64,000 nucleotides of DNA. Origin: Nigrospora sphaerica (taxonomy: Eukaryota; Ascomycota; Sordariomycetes; Amphisphaeriales; Apiosporaceae). Made by a program: the position numbers and the translations under genes. The DNA lies in the NCBI GenBank assembly GCA_018287875.1, contig JAGVVL010000002.1, positions 1,426,001 to 1,490,000 of the forward strand, read 5' to 3'. This document shows positions 1-11,780 of this stretch, in pieces. Position 1 is the stretch's first letter, and each line of letters starts with the position of its first letter. The notes below the pieces were generated by a model. It was not told the origin of the DNA, searched no databases, and worked only from the letters and a program-made list of their open reading frames with translations.

Positions 1-1391
1 TTGTGACGACATGGTCCGCACCAACTTCCGAAGGAAAACATCGTTTTGGACAAACCAGGAGGTTCTAATGCGAAGGCCATCGAAGCTCGACCTGCTCTGG
101 TTGTCAACCCCTGCTTTGCACAACATGGCGGATCAGAAACGAGATGCAGCCCCGTATTTCTTCTGTCCTCGGTCATCGGAGGTGGGGATCATCTGGTCTC
201 GCACGCATCCTGTATTGCTCCTAGGGTGGGATGAGATGAACAAGCCTCCGACGTAAGGGTGAAAGTCCCGAGTTCATACAGCCGTCTTGGTGCCAAGACG
301 ATGGTTCTCATATGGCAAGTGAGGGTTGAGTTCCAGCTTCGCTTCGGTGCCATATCCCTATAACTGGTGCTCGTTAATTCCAGCCTCTCGACAGGAGTAT
401 CATGTCATTGCCGCAAGCAGTCGTCCATAATTTAGGCCTCGTCCCTCTAGGTACCCATGATCCCGAGACCATTGCTGATCAAGAAGGCACAGCCGAGTAC
501 ACGCTGAGAGTCACGGTCCGAGATGGCCGGCTTCGTGGTAAATTCGTTTTAACGATGACGGGAACCCGGCTAAGATATCTCAGGACCCAGACCGTCGTCT
601 GCGGCCGCTATCGAGGCTCGAAGCCCACTATATGCAGACCGTGACGATGAGCAGAGGGCGGGCGGTGTCTGCATGCGAACGGCTGCGGACAATACAGGCT
701 TTGGGGCGATCACCGGGGCAGGCCCACCCAGTCGCCGTCGTATCATCTTCAGTCACAGGGAAGCAAGACGGGCATCGCAGAACTAGATCCAGCGGCCGGG
801 TGCTTCAAGGCGGCGGCGGCGCGGTCGCTAGCTTCGGGGCGCTGAGGGGAGCAAAAGAGAAGCGAACGGGAAGGTTTTGTGACACGTTGTTACTTGGCGG
901 GCGGGAATGCCGGGGCGCAGGGTTGAATAGGTGCCGGGAAAAGAAATACCTGCCGCTACGCACAACGACACCGACACCGACCCCGACCGGGGAGGGTGGA
1001 GTTGGAATACCGCCCGAGCCCTTCGGTGCACGATAGGAGCGCAGCGCGCAGGATTGTGGCTGGACTTGCCTCCACGGCAGCGGTGTTGCGAGTGGCCAGC
1101 CATCGACGCCGGCGGCGTCGCCCAGCCAATAGACGAGACATGACGACATTGGACCCTGGCTAGTCAGCCGAATCGGCCTCTCCCCATTGCCGCGAGGCCC
1201 GGAGTCCTGGCGACGAGGGCAGGCCTCTGGCTCTTCCCAGGCCGGGCAGCACAGGACGCCTTAGATAATGGGGCGGGGACCGGTGTCGCTCACCGTTTTC
1301 CGTGGCCCGTCCGTCAAATAGCCTGGACTGGACCGACCCAGCCGTCCCGTGTGGCCATCCAGGGATTTGCCCGCCCAGTACGAGACGGAAA

Positions 1392-1412
1392 CCCCCCCCC
1401 CCCCCCCCCCCC
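1392..1412. repeat. Poly-C tract (21 C)
   Basis: This is an uninterrupted run of 21 cytosines. It is one of several long C/G homopolymers in the window (see 3788, 34201 and 47375). Length is likely to vary between isolates or be mis-called in sequencing. Confidence 0.95.
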
Positions 1413-2925
1413 TGCACTTCATTTCTAAGGGGGGGCCGAAGCTGGCCGGTCCGACTCGTTTGAGAAACGGCCGGAAGTCTATATCGCGAGGGATGGTGCA
1501 GATGCGACGTTAATTAAACGCGGATCCAGCGGAAGGCCGAAGTTTGGCGTGGTCCGGAGCTCCCGGAGCTCAGCGAGCGGGAACAAGATTCGTTAGAACC
1601 CTCGGTGTGTGCGATTAATTGCACGCTTGCGCGGAAGCCCAGCTCGCTGCTTCACATGCGGGCAGAGCCCATCAGTATGTACGCCCGACGGGAGAGGGCG
1701 GCGGCTCGGGGCGATTGCCTGGGGGGGGGGATAAGAGACGGAAAGACGAGGATGAGAGACGGGGCTTCGGCCGCAGAGGTGCAGGTCCGGTAGTGCTGGG
1801 GACGCTGGGGCCGTGCTCGCACATGGCAGACTCGGCAGCTCCACGTAGCCCAGCAATGGAGCAGAGCAAACCGAACCAACGTGGGCTCGGCGAAAGTGGC
1901 GGGAGGGCGGCGCCCAGTTCCCAGCATCGGAGGCGACGCGAACTTCAATTCTGCTCCGTAGGCGCGTGGCAAACTCCCGCATGTTGCAGTTGCCCCATTC
2001 TCCCCCAGCGGCCGCCCGCCGAAAGTCGGGGGCGAGCAAGGAAAAGCATCACTTGGTGTGGCTTGGCAGGAATGCCGGGCAAAATTTCCCGGAAGCCGGA
2101 GTTTACGACGACCGGAAGGATGCCCTTCCCCCATCAGTCGATGGGGTGGATGATCGGGAGAGGGGAATGAACCAATCAAATTGTTGGCAATCAAAGACCG
2201 GCCCCTCCCTCCTCTTCTGCCCAGGGGGAGGAGTAGCAGCAGCACGCCCGCATTGCGTCGTCGAGCCTGAGTCGCACAAAGAGGGCGTTCGTTCAGTCGC
2301 TGGCAACAGCCGACGACGGCCGGCCAGGCAGCCTCTCGCCATCCTGGCCGGGGCGGTGGCGGTGGTCGGCTCGCTCGCGACAGAGTCATTCGAGGGGCCA
2401 GAAGCCCTGCTGGGAGCCGGGCGCGACGGGCGTACGTTTACGGTTAATAGATGGGATAGATGTTTTGGCTTGTCTGACGTGCCGCACTACACGGCCAGTC
2501 TGGGGTGGAGGCAGGGGGCGCCAGCGCAGGTCTTTTTTCCCCTCTTCCCCCCCCTTCCAAGGCAGGCCGAGCATCCCCGGCGTTCGCTTCCCGTCCGGCC
2601 CCCTCACCCATGCAAAGCAGCAAGACGAAGAAGAAGAAAAAAAGAGGGTGATGTGTTCGCGTAACCACACCCGCGTCCCACTTTCTCGATGTGCGCATGC
2701 GCGGCGTCGAGGGCCTGTCCGACGCGAAAACGAGGTGAGGCTGATGGCCAGGGCCGAGGGGCCCTCGAGAGCATCGGCGGCCGGTCGCTCCACCAGGCAA
2801 GTTTACACGGCCCCCCTTACGCAGATGGGTTTCGGCCCCACGACGACCAGAAGGCTGTCGCATCAGGGTGCCATTTTGTTCTGCGCATGTGACCAAGCGC
2901 ACATAGAGAGCACGGCACACGAGGG

Positions 2926-2962
2926 GGACAGAAGGGACAGAAGGGACAGAAAGGGCAGAAAG
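2926..2962. repeat. Short tandem repeat, GACAGAAGG type
   Basis: About four imperfect copies of a 9-base purine-rich unit follow each other head to tail. No coding context is visible. Confidence 0.85.
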
Positions 2963-3787
2963 GCGGTCTTAGGCCACCCCCCGGGGTTGAGTCAGCCGTG
3001 ACAGGGCTGCCCCGGGATGCCGCCGCCCACGTACTAGCTGGGAGGCGAGGGGGCCCAGAGAACCCGGCACAGACGGAGGAGGATGAGATGAACTTGTGTC
3101 AGCTTTGGTGCTCCAGCCCAAACTGGAACATGCCACCTCCGATGCCGAGAGGTCGGCCGCGGCCCGTAATCGTAGGCTGGGGGGACGTTGCATTCACCGC
3201 TGTTTTACGGTCGTGCAATGGCCAATGCAGGCGGGCGGCGTCGACGCGAAACCGCAGCCCTTTTTTTTTTTTTTCTTTCTCCTCGGTCGCGCCGCCTCTC
3301 CGTCCCGGGGGGGGAGCGCGGTCGCACCCGACATAAGCCGCATGGAGTTTGGCAGTCCGGCGGCGGTTGTGTCTGTTCAACCTGCGGGCGCTCTCTTCTC
3401 GCACCCACCGACGCACGGCAGGCTGGCAAAGACGGGCCCCCGATCCCTCGTCATGTGGTGTCGGCGGCAGGCAATGACTGGGCGAGCAAATGTCTTGGAC
3501 CATCCCCGATGTGGGCTTCTGGGTGCCCGTTGGGGGCCCGGAAAGCAGACTATTGGAGATTGGCAGTCGTGCTGCCAGAGCCAATGACGAAATCAGGGGC
3601 TGCTGCATGACTACGGCCTGTACGGGAAACGAATCCGGTGATGGTGGCTGAAATTGGATTTGCGGTCGCTGCGGTGCCATTGCGCCCGGAGCGAGACAAG
3701 GGGGAGGCGCCACGTCAAGTTCGGGCGGACGCAGGCTTGTCGCCGCCGTCTTTCATCCTTTCGCTCCAGAAGCAGCGCCCTCGCCGT

Positions 3788-3806
3788 CCCCCCCCCCCCC
3801 CCCCCC
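3788..3806. repeat. Poly-C tract (19 C)
   Basis: This is an uninterrupted run of 19 cytosines in noncoding DNA. A 14-T run lies nearby at 3261-3274. Confidence 0.95.
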
Positions 3807-4503
3807 AACCCCTGTCAAGGCCCGAGGAAACCTGTGCCAAACGCGGCAGTATGTACACATACACACGCCGCTTCCGTTGGGCGAAGGTCGCGAGACGGCT
3901 GGCACGGGACGGCCAAGCCTCGACTCGGGGCCAGCGTACTTACATGAAGCACAGAATAGGCCGAAGCGGGACGACGAAGCGAAGTAATAGGCGATGCGTG
4001 TTCTGCTGTTTGTCCCTCGTCGCCCTACTCTGTCCAAACGAATGCATAGATCCATGCATCCAGACGCAGGTCCGCAGGCCGGCATGCTGGTGCTGTGTCG
4101 GGTTGCTGACGACAAAAGTCGGGTTTTAGGGAGGGGTGACCAACGCCGCTCGATGGTCCGCCGTCAGAGGCGGGATTTTCGGCTGCGACTCGCTGGGGCT
4201 CTAGGAATAAAACACCCCGGCGATCCAGTTTTATTGGTGCCGAGAAAGCATGGACTGCGAAACTAAACTGCCTCTCGGACGGCATTGTTGTTCGTGTGTG
4301 ATGTCGCAGGCAGGTCGGGGCTCGGCGGCAACGAGCCGGTCATGACACCATGTGCGTTGGCTCTACGTTACTACAGCGCCGTGCCTTCTGCCACCATCAT
4401 CAGGCCGGCGCACCTGCGCTGTTGGGAGGAGCGACGTTGTGGACACCACGTCGGTCCTTCCACCCGCCGACATCCTCTTCGGGTGCGTCTACTGAGAGAG
4501 AGA

Positions 4504-4546
4504 GAAGAAGAAGAAGAAGAAGAAGAAGAAGAAGAAGAAGAAGAAG
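4504..4546. repeat. GAA/TTC microsatellite (about 14 units)
   Basis: This is a perfect GAA trinucleotide run of about 42 bases, flanked by GAGA-rich sequence. It reads as poly-Glu, poly-Lys/Arg or poly-Ser/Leu depending on frame, which creates misleading open frames on both strands. It is a purine/pyrimidine mirror tract capable of triplex (H-DNA) formation in principle. Confidence 0.95.
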
Positions 4547-7500
4547 AGAAAGATAGTGCGGCCGGGGACGAACTAGCTGATGACGGGCATCGCCATCCAG
4601 GCTGAACCTGCCGGAGCTGGGCCGCATACCGTGCCTCTAGCCAGCAGAACGAGACGGGAGCCGGAGCAATCTCGATGAGTCGTACCGGTTGTCGCCGTCT
4701 GATGCACCCCAAGCAAACACACGCGCGCGCACACACACAGGCACGGGCGCGCCCTCGTCGGCCGGGGGAAACGCAGGCGCATACGCAGACGCAGACGGGC
4801 GCCCAAAATCCAACTCGGGGGCTCCACTTGCTTCCGACGGGGACCCACATCCCATCTGAAGAGGGAAGCCAGAAAGTGCGACACTTGTGTTTTCCCGTTG
4901 TGGCCGTCGTAGCTGCGTATTGTACGTAGTAGCTGGTCACGCGGGCCCCGAACCTTCTCGCGTCCGAGGGCTCGTGCCAAGGCCGTCGGCCCCCGTGTGT
5001 GCAAAATCAGACGGGCTGGCGCCAGCGGTCCCTCCACCTCGACCGACTTGCCCATGCCCATAAGCGCAGGCACCGCCGGTCGGGCAGCCGAGGCCCGGTT
5101 GTGTCACGGGGTGGGCTGGCCTTCCTTTGCCCTCGGGTCTTTCGAGATCGAATGACTCTTGCCGACCCTCGCCCGGGGGCGACCCAGGCGAGCAGGCAAG
5201 GCGGGTGGCCTTCCTTCCCTGGCCAGCTTGGAGGGACGCGCCGGGGCGGGAAGACGCTGTGCCAGGCCACCTGCCCGTCTGCTCATTCTCGGCCGGTCGG
5301 TGGGTGGCGCTAGAGTCAGCCGGTCGGGGGGGAGGGCGATTTCCCCCCTCCCACACTTTTTCGCCCCCAGGCTCAAGGAGCTGAGACGGCCAGACGGACT
5401 CTGGCCTCGGGGTTACGGGTACAGGGTACATGACGAAGCCTCGGGGCGAGAGAGGGCCAGCCACCCACTGTGCGCGGGTCCAGACTCGGCCCCCCCCCCT
5501 CCCATGCCGCGCATCGTGCTGATGGCGGACTGGAGGCGAACCAGCCGCCCGACGGGTCGACCAACCGACGTGACGACCTCGAAGCCTCTCCCCCCGTCGC
5601 CGCCTAGGGCCTGTACGGGCCCGCCCGCCTTCTTACCGACCATTTTGCTTCCTTTTGCTATATACTACAGCGATGCAGCGGCCGGGGCTAGGACGATCTG
5701 GGCGGGCGTTGGCAAGGTTCAGCTCGCATCCATGAAGGGCTGCGGGCTGCGGCCCCCCGTACTTGCCCGATTGCGCGAGGGCTGCGAGAGTGCCTACAGC
5801 GCGCGCGCGCGCGAGTACCTTGCATACTTGATACATGTAAGCGGCATATGGCCCGGGAGGCGAACAGCCTGGCCGTGCCGCGACGGCCCACGGCTTGCGC
5901 GTCGCCTTCCGAACCGACCCTCGGCAAAGGGATCGCTCCAAGTCACGAACTCGAAGTAACACGGGTCGCGCGCGGCCGGGGGGAGAGGGTGGCAGAGAGG
6001 CAGAAGTAGAAGTATTATGTACGTCGACCGGGCGTTGCATTCCTTGCGGTGTCGCTGGCGCGAGACAGCCGTCTCCCCGGGACCCCCGCCAATGAGGACG
6101 CTGGGTGGGTTTGGTCGACCTCACCTGCTCTCGGCTGGGAAACGTTCGGTCGGTACGAGCCTGGCCCTCTCGGCCCCCAGCCAGGGCGACCAGGAAGACG
6201 GACCTCGCCCACCCCCAGGGTACGGGGGGGATGGGCCCGCGGCCATGGATGTGCGGCTGCAGCGCTTCGAGCAGGGCGCATCGACCCAACAGCGGCAGGG
6301 CCGTCGCCGTCGCGTCCAATGTCCTGTGCTCTCGCCGTCTTGCTGACCATCGGACCGCGCCTGTCAACTTACAACAGCCACTTACATAGGTCGCCGCCAC
6401 CCGGCAATTCATGAGACAGGGCCCACGGCGCCCTCCCCACGAGTTGCCAACTCCCAGGGCCGGGAGGGCGGGTCGCGTGTGGTCGCCCTCAGCGGAAGCC
6501 CGCGGACCCTCGCCCAGCCTAAGAATAGCCAGGCCGGGGGGGTGGGCGCTGCGCTGTTGCGGTGCCGGAGGCAATGTGTGTTTGGGGGCCCATGTGCCCC
6601 CATGATGCCGCCGGAAGCCCTGGCGGCGGAGAGGTATCCATACCACACCCTGCATGACCCGAGAGAGCTCGAAAACGAAGAAGCACTCGGTCGCGCCCGT
6701 AGATACTAAGCCCGCGCCCGGCGCATCACTTCCGTCCATTCCATATCATCATGCGCGTTTGTTTGTTGGGTGAGCGCGCGACCGGCATCCGACAGACTCG
6801 CCGTGTGTGGATGGCAGCTCCCCATCCGAAAACGGCATCGGCGCGCCCGTGTCGTGCGGTGCGGAGGAGGGGGCAAGAAGGGGGGGGGTGCAGGGCAAAG
6901 AGGGAGGGAGTCAATAGATCCTGGACTGCCGGAAACCTTGCGAGGCCCTTCCACACCCGATCCGCCCGTGCCCGCTGTCTACCAGCAGAGAGAGTTTCGC
7001 CCTCCATCCCTTTCCCTGGGGGGAGGACTTTTTTTCACCGTGCACGAAGCCGTCCGTACCCTTCCGTACCTCCTCCCTCTTTTGTGGGTTCTCTCCTTGT
7101 GCGTGCCGGCGCCGTAAGCATATTCGCACACCACACGCGCGCGCGGGCGCAGAAGGAGAGATTAGAGAGAGAAACGGAGGGAAAGAAGACACGGCATCGA
7201 CGCTTCGTATTTATATTGGGTGGTTCGGTCTAAAGAGCGAAAGCGCCCGCCTCCCCTTGTAGATTTGATCGGCTGCCATCGTTTGTTCGTCTGCGGCTGC
7301 GGTTGCGGACAGATACACGGACGGACGGGACAGGCAGACGGCCGCAAAAGGCCTCAATCACCGGTACCTCGCGCTCACACGCCGTGGTTCCTCCCCCACC
7401 TTCCTTCGTCAGGTGGCAGCCAGGCCTGTGGTGGCGGGACCGAGGCCGTCCGTCTCGACTGAGTACCTGTCCCCCAAAGCCGGCGTGCTGACAGCCAGCG

Positions 7501-8118
7501 TGCCAGCCCAGGCGGTCCTGTCTGCCTGCGCCTGCTTGGACCACCCCGTTGGGACCTGGAGCCGTGGAGCCGCCGTCAGTTCCGAGACGCCGTCGAACCT
7601 CAGGCATTTCGCTCCCAGGTTGCCAGGCGTAGCCCCGGGCTGGTCTCCCATTTCGCTCTCTTCCCTTCCTCTCGTGCGGCCTGTCTCCCTCCTCCCTCCC
7701 CCCGTCTGCTTCCGCTTCCCAATCCCTCCCTCCTCAGCCCACGGCCTGGCCCTCGTGTCCCAGCGCCGCCCCTTCCACTTTTCACCTCCCATCCCCCTTC
7801 CCTCCCCCCCAAACCTCCACTTCCGACCGACTCGCACACAAAAATTCCCATCCGCGGCACCGAAACAGCACCGCGTTCCGTTTTCCATCTTCCCCCCAAC
7901 ACCACGCCCACCCTCCGGCCTCGCACCGGAGTCGTCGCATCCTTTTCGGATTGCCTTGGTCGGCCCAGCCCTGTCTTTTGACCCGTGCTTCCATCGCCGG
8001 CCTCTGTCGTGCATCTCGGCGCAGCCTTTCGCTCCGCCCTCACCACCCCCCCTCTCTCTTCTCCCATCCCCCCGGCCGTCCCTCGCCGGACGGACGGACA
8101 CGCACAAACCCCATCGCC

Positions 8119-10993
8119 ATGGCGAGCGTCGTGCGTGGCACCAGCTTGCGGGCTGGCGGTGCCTGTGGTATGTATATCCCGGCGCTACGCGTCCGACCCC
8201 CCGTCCGCGTCCGCGTCCCCGTCTCTCGACGACCTACTCACGCCTCGGCCAACAGTCAGGTGCCGGAAGGGCAAGACCAAGTGCGTCTACGAGAATGGCC
8301 GCGCTCCGTGCAAGAACTGCGCCAAGGGCCTGCACGAGTGCTATCTGCCTTCGGAGAGCATGGCTCACCACCACGGCCAGTCGCCCGCTAGGGTGAACGT
8401 GGCCCGTCCCCGTGAGAGCCTTCCGGGTGCTGAGCGTAACACGTCGACCGTCGCCGAGCGCCCAGCGGCCACCACGCCGCAGGCCATCGGCACCCGCGCA
8501 GTCCAATCCAGCGGTGAGAAGTAAGTACCATTTTCTCTCTTCTCTCTCTTTCTTCACCTTTTTTTTTTCCCTTCGCTCCCGCTTCCCTTGCCAGGGTTTC
8601 GGTTGCTTGGTCCGTCGGGCCCCGTCCCCGTCCCCCAACGCGTATGCCTGTTCGGCGCGTCATCGTCGTCACCGCCGAGCCTACTTGTCCCTCCCTTCTC
8701 CGACTATGCACTGCACGCAGGAGGGCGTGGCCGGGTCTTGCGCCGACCGGACCCCCCTTCGTCTTCGCTCCAGCGACCCACGTCACGTCCGAGCAGTTTC
8801 AAAGCAGCGCGGCGCGCCCTAAGCTTGGTGTGGCGGCCTGCCGGCTGCCTCGCTTCGGGTGTCCCCAGGACTTGTGACTCGCGCCAAGCCGCCCATCCTC
8901 CGTGTCCCACGTCGCGGCCAATCACGATGCGCTAACACCTCTACCTTCCGCAGGTTGACGCCGGAGCTCATGAGCGAGGCCGAACGAGTCATCAACAAGA
9001 CCCTGCCGGCCTGTGTCGCCTTCCACAAGCCCTCCTTCTTGACAAAGCTCAAGAGTGGCACTCTGGACTCCAGCATCCTGAACGGCCTCCTGACCCTCGG
9101 CGCCCGGTAAGTTTCCCGCGTCCGCATTTTCTTTTTCGTGTCCTCTTGGCCTTGGCGCAAGCACCGGTCGCTTCTTCCCCACCACCCGCCGGAATCTGCC
9201 CGCCCACCCACCCCCCCATCCAATTTCCCGGACCATGTTCCATCCCCGGCGATACACACTATGCGTGCCCAACCACGCGCCCCCTGCCGCTGCCCTCCAG
9301 CACGGAGCACGGACTTCCCATGCCACGCGCACGCCGGCACACGCATCCCGATACCCCCGTTGCCTGCTATCGTGAACCCCCGCTCATTCCTCTCTCCAGG
9401 AGCTCCACCAGCCTCGCGCGCCGGTACGGAGGTACTGGCGGCCCCATGGCGGCGGCTGAGCATTTCGCCGTCAAGACCATCAGCATCATCATGCAGAACC
9501 TTGATAACCCAAGCCTGGCCGATATCCAGGCCCTCTGCTTGCTCATCATCCACGAGTGGGGCAGCCGGAACGCCATCCGGGCCTACATCTACCTCGGCCA
9601 GGCCGCGCGCATGGCCCAAATGTACCGCATCATCTCGCAGCACCAGAACCGGACGGAGGCGGACCAGTTTATTAAGGATGAGTCGTTCCGCCGTACCATG
9701 TGGCTGATCTACATTCTGGATTGCTTCCTCACCAGCAGCCCCGGCCGTCACCCCGCCCTGTCGGCCCACGACATTAAGGATGTCGCCCTTCCATGCCTCG
9801 ACATGAACTTCAACTTCGGCACCCCCGTCTACGTCCGCACCCTCTCCGGCGTTCCCCCCCGCGGTATCCCCGAGGGCGTCCCGCTCACCAACGAGGTGGG
9901 CGAGTACGGCCACATCGTCCTTGCGACCCAGGTCTGGCGCAATGTCGTCGAGATGCTCACCTCATCCACCATCGAGTCCTTCTCGGAGCCTCAGTGCCAG
10001 ACGCTCGAGGCCGAGATCGAGAGCATCCGCCAGGCGCTCCCTATGCACTTCCTGGACAAGCCGGGCCACATTACTCTGCACATAACCATGGGCAGCGGCT
10101 ACACCTACGCCCTGCTCCACTGCCTCCTGCACTCGGCCACGATCCTGGTGAACCGACGCCGACTGCTCCAGATCGTGACGGCCGACAAGTTCAACCATGA
10201 TGCCTGGCGAATGATGCCGCACGCTCACTTGCAGACGGTCGATCGCGTCTTCGCCGCTTGCCACAGCATCATCTCGCTGATGCTGGCCCTCGAGCAGAAC
10301 ACCGACAAAGACGTGCTCAGCTGCTTCCCTCTTACCATGCTGTTCGCCTGCTTCACCGCCGGCTCGACGGTGGCCTGGTTCAGCCTCAAGGGGCTGACAC
10401 CCACTAACGTGGACGAGACCGCCGAGGCGCTCGTCCGCGACGCCATGCACTTCCTCAGTGACGGCGCCGATGCCTGGACCCTCGCTATTCCCTGGTACCG
10501 ACACCTCACCGTCATGGCTAAGGTTCTCCGAAACGAGGATGCGGCTGCCAACCCGCAAGCCCGGGCCCCGGCCGCCCCGGCCTCGGTGAAGGACGAGGTC
10601 GGCAGCCAGACGGATAACAACGGCGATGCCATGGAATACGAACGTGCCGGCTCCGAACGCCGGAGCTCGGAGCGCCTGTCGTCGGAGCGTCCGCAGGACC
10701 AGGGCGACGGCGCCGAGAGCGAGCCCCGCCGCACCGGCTTCACCACCATCAACGGAGGAGGGTCCGCGGGAGGTTCTACGCCGGCCCACGGCAGCCCGCC
10801 AACCTCTTACGACCACACTGCCAAGGCCGACTCGCCCAAGGCCCCGTCGTCGGCCGAGGGCGGCGCCCAGGCCGCCGACGCCGCTGCGGCCGCCACTGGT
10901 ACGGATATGACGGCCGCGGAGCTCTGTGGGGCCTTCGAGCGCCAGCTCCTCGAGTTGGACGATCTGGCTGCCTTTATGGGCGGCGGCGTATGA
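8119..10993 (+). CDS. Zn2Cys6 fungal transcription factor with Fungal_trans domain
   Basis: This is a nuclear DNA-binding regulator of the Gal4 type. The spliced model is 8119-8167, 8256-8520, 8954-9106 and 9400-10993 (686 aa); all junctions are GT-AG and stay in frame. The ATG at 8119 was chosen because splicing intron 1 rebuilds a perfect binuclear zinc cluster: CVRCRKGKTKC (C-x2-C-x6-C) followed by C-x2-C-x6-C ending in HEC. The intron splits the cluster directly after its first cysteine. The middle (from about residue 105) matches the fungal-specific transcription factor domain, with segments such as LLTLGAR, AYIYLGQAARMAQMYRI and RRTMWLIYILD. The C-terminus is low complexity (Ser/Gly/Ala/Glu) and ends in an acidic hydrophobic patch that could activate transcription. 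Introns 2 and 3 (433 and 293 nt) are long for this window. The target genes and the ortholog are not recognised. Confidence 0.88.
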
Positions 10994-11780
10994 TTCCCCG
11001 TGTTGCCGCTACGGGCTACCGCCACCGCTCACGACCCTCCCGCTCTTTGGTTCTGATACCGGCACGGAGCGGCCGGTCAGTACTTGTACAGCAAGAGTTG
11101 CTTTTGAGATGCCGGGGCGTTTGATTTGGGCGTTGGCACGGATGAGGCTGCATTGTGCACATTGCCTCTTGTTTTCGGGGTGGTTACGGCTTTTGTAGCG
11201 AATGGGCTCGTCGAGGCCTATGATGTGGGGCGTTTGGTGTGCTTGTTTACCGGAAGACCGTGCTGGGGCGTCTTCGGTGCGTTGTAGCTCGTGGCTGTTC
11301 GGTGGCGAGGCCACATGTATGCACATACGTGTGCCGTGTGATTTGGGGCCCGCTTGTATCTCATGAAGCCGCGATGGCTTGGAGGTGTGCATAGGCATTA
11401 GTGCTGTATTCGTCTAAGCGTACTTCTCATCAAGAAATGCCGAGTTTGTACGTTTTGATGTGCTCCTTTGTCCTCCTGCCATGGGAATGTGAAATGCCGT
11501 GCTGGCCGCTCCGGCCTCCGGAGCCGCCGCCGTGGGGAGCGCCTGGGGTCACGTGCTCGTCTACGAACCCACTTTGCCTGAAGCCCGTACAACATGGATT
11601 GCCGCGTCCGTTTCAGCCCGGTTTGGTAGTCTTCGCATATTTTCTCTGCGCAGACTATTTTCCTGTTGCGTTCATCCTCTGCGCGCCGGGATCCCTCCTG
11701 CGGTACCGGGCATCCCGTATCGTGTCGCGGGGTTTGGCAGTGGCTTCTATGGGGCTTGTCGATCGCCCACTTGCGAGAAG
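10994..11780. other. Intergenic, transcription factor to METTL16-like gene
   Basis: This presumably holds the 3' UTR of the transcription factor and the promoter and leader of the methyltransferase gene. The methyltransferase reading frame stays open upstream to 11499 (94 extra codons), but that extension is not family-like. No other feature was seen. Confidence 0.6.

Larger units (their letters stand above)
1..8118. other. Gene-free upstream region (about 8 kb)
   Basis: No open frame here reads like a protein: the long frames on both strands are Arg/Pro/Gly/Ser-rich, overlap one another in several phases and match no family I recognise, as expected for GC-rich noncoding DNA. The stretch holds long C, G and T homopolymers, a GAA microsatellite and a CA/GC-rich tract near 4720-4800. 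The last 900 bases (about 7200-8118) are strongly pyrimidine-rich and contain an AT-rich TATTTATAT element near 7208, so they probably include the promoter and leader of the downstream transcription factor. A noncoding RNA cannot be excluded. Confidence 0.6.

Noticed and set aside
1652..2389. 245-codon minus-strand open frame
   Set aside because: Pro/Arg-rich, with no start context, no motif and competing frames on the opposite strand.
4371..4940. Frames encoding poly-Ser, poly-Leu or poly-Glu
   Set aside because: They are produced by the GAA microsatellite read in different phases, not by protein-coding selection.
5633..6739. 368-codon minus-strand open frame
   Set aside because: Its composition is Arg/Pro/Gly/Ala-rich with no family motif, and it overlaps open frames in several phases; typical of GC-rich noncoding DNA.
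8819..9913. 364-codon minus-strand frame antisense to the transcription factor
   Set aside because: It is an antisense shadow of exons 3-4, caused by GC-rich third positions.
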